A DNA stretch of 6,905 bases from Puniceicoccales bacterium (GTDB taxonomy: Bacteria > Verrucomicrobiota > Verrucomicrobiia > Opitutales > Oceanipulchritudinaceae). The stretch's first letter is position 1. Each line of letters begins with the position of its first letter. Location of the stretch: the NCBI GenBank assembly GCA_030595525.1, contig JAUVDD010000088.1, forward strand, positions 1 through 6,905. Direction: 5' to 3'. Both the position numbers and the translations under genes were made by a program. This document shows, piece by piece, positions 1-5,695 of this stretch. Under the pieces are notes generated by a model, which saw only the letters and a list, made by a program, of their open reading frames with translations, had not been told where the DNA came from and made no database searches.

Positions 1-14
1 CGGGAATTTCATGT

Positions 15-30
15 AGATTCGTATGAATCT
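15..30. other. Small inverted repeat downstream of the URO-D gene
   Basis: AGATTC, loop GTAT, GAATCT: a perfect 6-bp stem with a 4-nt loop, 60 nt beyond the stop codon of the URO-D gene. No T-run follows on the minus strand, so it is not a convincing intrinsic terminator. A minus-strand ATG lies just beyond it at 10-12 and reads off the window edge (M-K-F-P), so a further minus-strand gene could begin here; there is too little sequence to support that. Confidence 0.25.
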
Positions 31-89
31 TTCATAAGGATAATCCCCATCGGAGATTTACCAGTTCTCTCAGAAATCCTATAGCCTAC

Positions 90-1172
90 CTACTTGTTAT
101 AAGTGCCGTATTCTCTGGCAGTTTCATACAGGGCAACAACATTCTCCGTTCGGGAATTGTCCTGCAACTGGTGTGTCGGAGCCAATGCGTAGCCACCTCC
201 CGGCATCAGGATATCCAGCTTGTTCCTTACGTCCTGGACTACCTCATCAACAGGTGCATCCACAACGGGTCCGGCAGTCGATATGCATCCGTGGAAAGAT
301 AGTTTTTTTCCGAAATGATCCTTTAAATATGCCGGTTCCATATTCCTGGCTTCCGGTTGGAGAGTATCCACAACGGTGATCCCCATCTCGATGAAATCAT
401 CAAATGCCCAACTGGAGGAACCGCAGGAATGGATCATCACCGGTATCCCATGGGATTTTCCCAAATCCACTATTTTCTGATGACGCGGACGCAGATGCTC
501 CCGGTACAAGTCCAGACTGAGAATCGGCGCAATCTGAGTCCCAAGATCTTCTCCCATCCACAACAAATCAATGGCTCCTTCAGCTTTCTCCAGGCAACGA
601 TCCAACATTTTCAGCTGTAAATCAAGTCGCCTGTCAAACAGCGCGAGAATCTCCTCTGCACCCTCAAACATGTCCATCAAAACCATTTCCATGGTACGGA
701 TCATACCGGTGCTGTTAATGAAGTCTCCAATTCCTGGATGTCCCAGTGTTATATAGTAATTCTTCCACTTCCGACACTGTTCAACCAGTGCCCCATAATC
801 ATAGTCATCAACATCCGGGATGGGCCAGTTGAGGATTTCATCCAGCTCTGCTTCCTTTAATGGGAAATCACAATAGTCCCAATAGCCTCCGCTCGAATGT
901 TCTATCCAACGTGTCCGAATCCCCCATTCATCAATTTGTCTGTCTTTAACGGATTCAAATCGCTGCGGACCAATGAATGACGCTTCCACATTCCTGAAAT
1001 CAACTCCAATAATTTCCATCAACGCTTCGTTGTCATCCCCGCCCAACCCATAGTGCGATTTCAATCGTTGATCGATACCCGGATTATAGAGGTAGTCGAT
1101 TGGAATACGGTCAGGTTCGGCATGCGAAAACGCACACTTTACCCGATCTTTTGAATTAAATTGCACCTTCAT
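90..1172 (-). CDS. URO-D superfamily methyltransferase, MtaA/MtbA-like (methylcorrinoid:acceptor)
   Basis: 360 aa, predicted cytosolic TIM-barrel protein of the uroporphyrinogen decarboxylase superfamily. It is not housekeeping HemE: the N-terminal arginine-rich substrate motif of HemE (RQAGR type) is absent. It carries the zinc/thiol-activating motif of corrinoid methyltransferases: H248-S-C250-G on one strand and C296 (FHGC) on a later one, matching HxC...C of MtaA, MtbA and CmuA. The C-terminal GGGYALAPTHQLQ (325-337), followed by ENVVALYE, is also typical of this family. MtaA-type enzymes take the methyl group from a methylated corrinoid protein and pass it to a thiol or other acceptor. 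It is divergent from the PocR-AraC regulator and next to mtaCB, which supports a role in the same pathway. In a bacterium without coenzyme M the acceptor is unknown (tetrahydrofolate or a thiol are possible). ATG start; no good ribosome binding site, only AGGA about 15 nt upstream. Family is confident; substrate is inferred. Confidence 0.88.
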   Translation of the reverse strand: MKVQFNSKDRVKCAFSHAEPDRIPIDYLYNPGIDQRLKSHYGLGGDDNEALMEIIGVDFRNVEASFIGPQRFESVKDRQIDEWGIRTRWIEHSSGGYWDYCDFPLKEAELDEILNWPIPDVDDYDYGALVEQCRKWKNYYITLGHPGIGDFINSTGMIRTMEMVLMDMFEGAEEILALFDRRLDLQLKMLDRCLEKAEGAIDLLWMGEDLGTQIAPILSLDLYREHLRPRHQKIVDLGKSHGIPVMIHSCGSSSWAFDDFIEMGITVVDTLQPEARNMEPAYLKDHFGKKLSFHGCISTAGPVVDAPVDEVVQDVRNKLDILMPGGGYALAPTHQLQDNSRTENVVALYETAREYGTYNK

Positions 1173-1197
1173 GTGTTTCTTTGTCCTACAATCACGC

Positions 1198-1256
1198 TAT
1201 GATGCATTCAGCTTCTTGTTCCAGCCGCAATTGTTTGAATTTATGGTTATCGTAAA
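1198..1256 (+). promoter_or_regulatory. Divergent URO-D/regulator control region with motifs shared with the mtaC promoter
   Basis: The 90-bp gap between the URO-D start and the first possible start of the regulator holds a -10-like TATGAT at 1198-1203 (in GCTATGAT, 1196-1203), ATTCAG at 1206-1211 and TATCGTAAA at 1248-1256. All three strings recur in the same order upstream of mtaC (2554-2575). No good -35 box lies at the right distance from TATGAT, which is compatible with activator-dependent transcription. The repeated strings are seen directly; their use as promoter or operator is inferred. Confidence 0.35.
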
Positions 1257-1316
1257 GCGGATTTGCAAAATAAACAGCTTCCATTCAACCTCATTTATGT
1301 TCCACTAGTCCTCTCG

Positions 1317-2459
1317 ATGACACACGACCAATACATGGCACTACTGCCCATCTACGAAGCAGAATACGGATTCAGCTTCGTGGTCACGGATATTTCTGGC
1401 AAGGTCGTCATCGGGGATTCCTGCATGACGGGCTGTACTTGTGGCAATCGATCAGAAAAGCTAAGAATCGAATCAGCGCGTCAAACACTGACGTTTGGAG
1501 AACCCATCATCGGACTGTGTTGTGAGGACGGTTACGCAAGATGGTCGATTCCGCTGATGCAGAACTCTGAATTGACAGGTGCCCTTGTGGTCGAGGGTGT
1601 GAATCTGGAATCCGACGAACAAGATATGCCCCAAAAAGTCAGGAAAGCTGCCCACGCCCTTCTGGAATTGGCTATCAAGCACAACCTCACAAACGCTGCT
1701 TCCCTCCAGCTGGCTAAATTGACCGCCAAAAAGGAACAAAACCGCTTTCTGGTTATTGAAGCATCGAAGGAAACCTGGGCCAAGGATGAGCTCCGGACAA
1801 TCTATTTACGTGAGGAACCGGGTCTGCTCACCGCCATCAAGGAAGGTCATACGAGTGAGGCGATGGAAATTCTTAACCGGATCCTCACCAGCATTTATTC
1901 GGTCGCAACAGACAGTATGGAATTGTTGAAAAGCTGTATTCTTGAACTGGTGGTAATGATGAGCCGGGCAGCAGTTGAAGCAGGAGCAGAACCCTCCGTC
2001 ATTCTGGGAAATAATTACCGGTTCATTACCGATTTATCGACTATCACAGATGAGGAAGATTTGGCTGTCTGGGTCCGCAATATGCTCGATGCACTGATCG
2101 ACCGAATCAACAAGAGCGAAGCCTATCCTCATTTCATGATACTGAACAAGGCACTGACTTATATGGAGGAGCACCTGCATGAGCCCCTAAAGCGCGATGA
2201 TGTGGCGAAGCATGTCGGAATGTCACCCAGCCATTTCAGCAAAGTCATGACCGAGCGCCTCGGTCAGGGGTTTTCGGAACTGTTGAATCAATTCCGCATC
2301 AACCGGGCAAAACAAATGATCATGCAAACGAACCACAGCCTGACTTCAATCGCCCTGGAATGTGGATTCTTTGACCAAAGTCACCTTAGTCGGACTTTCA
2401 AGAAAGCAACAAGCCTGTCTCCAGGGGCCTATCGGAAGCAACACAGCCTGGGTCAATAA
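1317..2459 (+). CDS. PocR-domain AraC-family transcriptional regulator
   Basis: 380 aa from the ATG at 1317; the frame stays open to a TTG at 1263 (18 more residues). I chose the ATG because the PocR-like fold starts right after it and the TTG has no ribosome binding site, but the longer form is possible. Residues about 1-94 form a PocR-like ligand-binding domain (TDISGK, a Cys cluster, then IPLMQNSELTGALVVEG). Residues 150-270 are helical and resemble the middle region of other PocR-AraC proteins. Residues 275-373 are an AraC DNA-binding domain with two helix-turn-helices, near 292-311 (DDVAKHVGMSPSHFSKVM) and 341-363 (SLTSIALECGFFDQSHLSRTF). PocR domains are predicted to sense small alcohol or hydrocarbon-like molecules. 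Its place between a URO-D methyltransferase and mtaCB suggests it activates these genes in response to methanol or a related methyl donor. Cysteines at 36, 40, 42, 68 and 69 are a notable feature of the sensor domain. Confidence 0.9.
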   Translation: MTHDQYMALLPIYEAEYGFSFVVTDISGKVVIGDSCMTGCTCGNRSEKLRIESARQTLTFGEPIIGLCCEDGYARWSIPLMQNSELTGALVVEGVNLESDEQDMPQKVRKAAHALLELAIKHNLTNAASLQLAKLTAKKEQNRFLVIEASKETWAKDELRTIYLREEPGLLTAIKEGHTSEAMEILNRILTSIYSVATDSMELLKSCILELVVMMSRAAVEAGAEPSVILGNNYRFITDLSTITDEEDLAVWVRNMLDALIDRINKSEAYPHFMILNKALTYMEEHLHEPLKRDDVAKHVGMSPSHFSKVMTERLGQGFSELLNQFRINRAKQMIMQTNHSLTSIALECGFFDQSHLSRTFKKATSLSPGAYRKQHSLGQ

Positions 2460-2478
2460 ACAGTTCCTGTTGAAACTG

Positions 2479-2502
2479 GTGCGAATCTTAAGAGATTCAC
2501 AC
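2479..2502. other. Inverted repeat after the regulator gene
   Basis: GAATCT (2483-2488), loop TAAG, AGATTC (2493-2498). The stem is extended outward by GTG (2479-2481) and CAC (2500-2502) across one C/A mismatch, so nine pairs in all. It lies 20 nt after the stop codon of the regulator. No T-run follows, so it is at best a weak or factor-dependent terminator; an operator or mRNA 3' stabilising hairpin is equally possible. Confidence 0.35.
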
Positions 2503-2553
2503 GGATTTACATAACATTTCCTCCAGTGTACAAGAATCTCAATGGTCAATGAT

Positions 2554-2588
2554 GCTATGATTCAGGTATCGTAAAAATAATTCGATAC
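2554..2588 (+). promoter_or_regulatory. Probable mtaC promoter/operator with inverted repeat
   Basis: A -10-like TATGAT sits at 2556-2561, 33 nt before the mtaC ATG. The expected -35 position reads AGAATC, which is poor, as is common for AraC-activated promoters. Immediately downstream is an inverted repeat GTATCG (2566-2571), 11-nt AT-rich spacer, CGATAC (2583-2588), ending 5 nt before the start codon. The left arm is part of TATCGTAAA (2567-2575), also found at 1248-1256. There is no Shine-Dalgarno sequence before the ATG. The repeats are seen directly; promoter and operator roles are inferred. Confidence 0.4.
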
Positions 2589-2593
2589 TAATC

Positions 2594-3223
2594 ATGAGCA
2601 ATATTGAAGATCTAAGAACGGCAGTCATCAGCGGAAAGCGCAAGGACGCCAAAGTATTAACTACAGCACTCCTCGAACAAGGGATTGCCCCCGAACGTCT
2701 GCTGGAGGATGCACTCATCCCGGCAATGACAGTGGTCGGAGATAAATTCAAGCGGAACGAGGTATTTGTTCCCGAAATGTTGGTCTCTGCACGGGCAATG
2801 AAAGAGTCCATGAAATTGATCGAACCCAAGCTGATCGAGGCAGGAATCAAGCCGAAGTACAAGGCCATCATTGGCACCGTCGAAGGCGACTTGCACGACA
2901 TTGGAAAGAATCTTGTTGCTACCATGTGGAAGGGTGCCGGGTTTGATGTTATTGATCTTGGTGTCAACGTAACCCCTTCCGCTTTTGTGGATGCCATCGA
3001 AACACATGAGCCTGATATCGTTGGTCTCTCCGCACTACTTACAACGACCATGCCAGCCATGCGCGAAACCGTCGCAGCCGTCAAGGCGACTGGGAAAAAT
3101 TTCAAAATCGTCATCGGAGGTGCCCCAGTCACCCAGACTTATGCTGATGAAGTTGGTGCTGATGGATACTCTCCAGATGCAGCCAGTGCTGTCGATTTGG
3201 CAAAATCAGTATTAGCCGCCTAA
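2594..3223 (+). CDS. mtaC: Methyltransferase cognate corrinoid protein, MtaC type
   Basis: 209 aa, cytosolic, a usual length for this family. Residues 1-85 are the helical B12-binding cap domain (LLEDALIPAMTVVGDKFKRNEVFVPEML). Residues 88-209 are the Rossmann-like cobalamin-binding domain with all signature motifs: D99-L-H101-D-I-G104, where H101 is the lower axial ligand to cobalt; S146-A-L148; and G175-G176. The protein shuttles a methyl group as methyl-Co(III) corrinoid between a substrate-specific methyltransferase and a second methyltransferase. It lies 12 nt upstream of an MtaB homologue, so it is most likely the methanol corrinoid protein. Taken alone, the sequence could equally serve methylamine or methoxyl-group systems; the neighbour decides. 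Catalysis needs cob(I)amide, which in other bacteria and archaea is maintained by a RamA-type reductive activator not present in this window. Confidence 0.92.
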   Translation: MSNIEDLRTAVISGKRKDAKVLTTALLEQGIAPERLLEDALIPAMTVVGDKFKRNEVFVPEMLVSARAMKESMKLIEPKLIEAGIKPKYKAIIGTVEGDLHDIGKNLVATMWKGAGFDVIDLGVNVTPSAFVDAIETHEPDIVGLSALLTTTMPAMRETVAAVKATGKNFKIVIGGAPVTQTYADEVGADGYSPDAASAVDLAKSVLAA

Positions 3224-3235
3224 CCGGAATTATTT

Positions 3236-4630
3236 ATGAAGTATACATCCCTCACCATCTCGGATCCAGATCAGTTGATCTACGGAACCGCACCACATCC
3301 AATCACGACTAAACACGGAATGGTGATTGGTGGAGGGATGATTTATCCCGAACTGAACTTCACGCTTCCAAATATCAAGATTGAGAAGTCCTCGATGCCG
3401 GAAATCCGGCGTCACTATCAACAGATTGTTTCTGAATCACTTCAACGCGCGGCTGAATTGGAATCCCCGGGAGTTGTTCTCGAATTTGAGACGCTTCCAC
3501 CGATGACCGAATTCCCGGAATTCGGTATGGATATCGTAAAGATATTACTGGATGGAATTGAAGAAGCCCACGGCAAGTACGGCCTCAAGGCATCTCTCAG
3601 GTGTACACCGAATGATAACAGGGAATTTATCCGCCCTCCCATCATGCGATCCGGTCGTTATTGGGAGGCCATGCTGGAGCTCTTTGAAAAATCGGCTCAA
3701 GCAGGCGCGGAATTCCTGAGTATCGAAAGTGTAGGAGGAAAAGAACTACATGATGATGCTCTCGTAAATGGTGACCTGCGTGAGGTGATTTTTTCACTCT
3801 GTGTCATGGGCGTCCGAGATATGAAGTTCCTCTGGGATCATATCGTCCCAATCGCTAACAAGCATGGTGTTTATGCCGCCGGTGATACGGCATGTGGATT
3901 CGGAAACACGGCCATGGTACTGGCTGAGCGCCAGATGATTCCCAAATCATTTGCTACGGTTGTCCGGGCCATCACGGCTGTGCGTTCGCTGGTTGCCTAT
4001 GAGTGCGGTGCTGTTGGTCCGGGAAAGGATTGCGGATATGAAAACCCGATCCTCAAGGCAATCACCGGTTTCCCAATGAGCATGGAAGGCAAGACTGCTG
4101 CCTGTGCCCACTTGAGCCCCATGGGTAATCTGGCTGCAGCCACTGCGGATCTCTGGTCCAATGAATCTGTCCAGAACATCAAGCTTCTGGGTGGCATGGC
4201 TCCAACCTGTTACATGGAACAGCTCATCTATGATTGCCGGTTATTCAACCAGGCATCCAGTGATGGACCTGAAGCCGCGTTGCAGATGCGAAACTGGCTG
4301 GTCAAGTCGGATGCAAGTCTCGATCCACAGGCTTTAATTATTTCACCGGAAAGCAGTGTGGCCATCGCGCAGGCAATTGTCTCGGCCGATGACCACTATA
4401 GCGCTGGTATTGCCTCCGCACGGGAAGCCATTAGGATTATGCGCGACTCCAGTGAAAAGGGTTCCCTGAAAATGGATACTCGCGAATCAGCCTGGCTGGA
4501 TCGCATGGAGGATGAATTGGACGATCTCCCGGATACGGAAGAGGAGTTCATTGAAGAAATGATGGAGGACGTGGACACCGATAAATTTGTTCCCGAGGAT
4601 TACGAATTGCCCGTTCTTTTAACTGTTTAA
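3236..4630 (+). CDS. mtaB: Methanol:corrinoid methyltransferase, MtaB type
   Basis: 464 aa, close to the archaeal MtaB length (about 460). It is recognisable across its length as MtaB, most strongly at 240-310 (AYECGAVGPGKDCGYEN, MEGKTAACAH, WSNESV). The three zinc ligands known for Methanosarcina barkeri MtaB (Glu164, Cys220, Cys269) match E164 (LSIES), C220 (AGDTAC) and C266 (GPGKDC) here, so the active site appears intact. MtaB binds methanol on zinc and transfers its methyl group to the Co(I) corrinoid of MtaC. The C-terminal tail is very acidic around 424-449. It follows mtaC by 12 nt and abuts or lies 6 nt from the downstream GTPase gene, indicating one operon. A related substrate (another primary alcohol or a methoxylated compound) cannot be excluded, because bacterial MtaB homologues are diverse. 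Confidence 0.93.
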   Translation: MKYTSLTISDPDQLIYGTAPHPITTKHGMVIGGGMIYPELNFTLPNIKIEKSSMPEIRRHYQQIVSESLQRAAELESPGVVLEFETLPPMTEFPEFGMDIVKILLDGIEEAHGKYGLKASLRCTPNDNREFIRPPIMRSGRYWEAMLELFEKSAQAGAEFLSIESVGGKELHDDALVNGDLREVIFSLCVMGVRDMKFLWDHIVPIANKHGVYAAGDTACGFGNTAMVLAERQMIPKSFATVVRAITAVRSLVAYECGAVGPGKDCGYENPILKAITGFPMSMEGKTAACAHLSPMGNLAAATADLWSNESVQNIKLLGGMAPTCYMEQLIYDCRLFNQASSDGPEAALQMRNWLVKSDASLDPQALIISPESSVAIAQAIVSADDHYSAGIASAREAIRIMRDSSEKGSLKMDTRESAWLDRMEDELDDLPDTEEEFIEEMMEDVDTDKFVPEDYELPVLLTV

Positions 4631-4636
4631 TTGCTC

Positions 4637-5695
4637 ATGACCGATGGCCCCACCATACCAGTACATCTTGTACTGGGGGGCCTCGGCTCAGGCAAGAGTA
4701 CCGTAATTCTGGAACTCTTGAAAACAAGGCCGACCAAGGAAACCTGGGCGGTTTTCGTGAATGAGTTTGGTCAGGTTTCCATCGATCCGGAACTGATTGC
4801 GGAGGCAGCCAACAAATCCGATGGTTTAATAGTACATGAGTCATCAGGTGGTTGTATCTGCTGTTCCGGCGCCTTGGAATTGGAGACCGGAATCAAAGAA
4901 ATTGTAAGGGATTACAAACCGGACCGTATCCTCATCGAACCAACCGGCCTCTCAGATCCACGTTCTCTAAAAAACCAGGTTCTCCAACGGGGCGAAAGCT
5001 GGGGTGTACATCTTGCATCCACCATCGGAATTCTTGATATCCGGATCGTCGGACATCAACGCTTCAAGGAGATGCCGTTTATTCGCACACTTATTGCCTC
5101 TTCGGATTACATTTTTGGCAGCAAGTCGGATCGCGTATCGCTGGATGTTCTTCAGCGATTCCTTCAGCGGGTAGAAAAATGGAATGAACACCAAGGTAGC
5201 CTTTTCACGGATCGCACTGAGCTTTCGAGAAGTTCATGGAAAACCACCTCGCTCAATTCGCACTTCACCTTCTTTCATGAGGAATCTGATGATGCCGGTC
5301 AGTCACACTTTTCTGAGAAGACAAAATTTCCTGAATTAAATGCGGAGCTGTACATTGATTATTCCAAGGAGCATACAGCCGTTGGATGGATCATCGAACA
5401 GGAGACCCTATTTGATCGGACCTCAGTTCTATCCTATACGAATCATCTCTTGAATACGTATCCACAGATCATTCGGACAAAGGGATTTGTTAACACGACT
5501 GATGGATGGATTATGATTCAGTCTGGCAAAGAGGATTCTGTGGTATTGACCGAATCACTACCGAGGAAGGATAGTCGAATCCTCCTGATTATGGAGAGTA
5601 ACCCTATCGACGAGCTTCGTCACCCGGCTTTCCTAGCTCAACTGATGGCGATACCGGCTGACCAAAAACAGGGCACCCATCCTCATCCCACTTGA
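4637..5695 (+). CDS. CobW/YjiA-like G3E-family GTPase (putative metallochaperone)
   Basis: 352 aa from the ATG at 4637; a TTG at 4631, directly after the mtaB stop, would add two residues. G3E motifs in order: Walker A GGLGSGKST (14-22), switch region VNEFGQVSID (41-50), metal-binding GGCICC with C73-x-C75-C76, DRILIEPTGLSDP (97-108) with Walker B/switch II, and a guanine-specificity motif SKSD (162-165) instead of the usual NKxD. E. coli YjiA has TKTD here, so this variation is tolerated in the family. Residues about 235-322 form the CobW C-terminal domain (IIRTKGF then GWIMIQSG). There is no long histidine-rich linker, only a short HPHP near the end. Family members deliver metals (Zn, Co, Ni) or assist B12 enzymes. 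Translational coupling to mtaB suggests it loads zinc into MtaB or helps the corrinoid partner; this is inference. The last ~30 codons overlap the convergent GH43 gene. Confidence 0.88.
   Translation: MTDGPTIPVHLVLGGLGSGKSTVILELLKTRPTKETWAVFVNEFGQVSIDPELIAEAANKSDGLIVHESSGGCICCSGALELETGIKEIVRDYKPDRILIEPTGLSDPRSLKNQVLQRGESWGVHLASTIGILDIRIVGHQRFKEMPFIRTLIASSDYIFGSKSDRVSLDVLQRFLQRVEKWNEHQGSLFTDRTELSRSSWKTTSLNSHFTFFHEESDDAGQSHFSEKTKFPELNAELYIDYSKEHTAVGWIIEQETLFDRTSVLSYTNHLLNTYPQIIRTKGFVNTTDGWIMIQSGKEDSVVLTESLPRKDSRILLIMESNPIDELRHPAFLAQLMAIPADQKQGTHPHPT

Noticed and set aside
90..1172. Housekeeping uroporphyrinogen decarboxylase (HemE)
   Set aside because: Lacks the N-terminal HemE substrate motif and has the HxC...C zinc motif of methyltransferase relatives.
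2479..2502. Intrinsic terminator for the regulator gene
   Set aside because: The stem is present but no T-run follows, so it is reported only as an inverted repeat.
2539..3132. Long minus-strand open frame (197 codons) antisense to mtaC
   Set aside because: The plus-strand frame has full MtaC motifs; the antisense frame is a serine/threonine-rich shadow with no family features.
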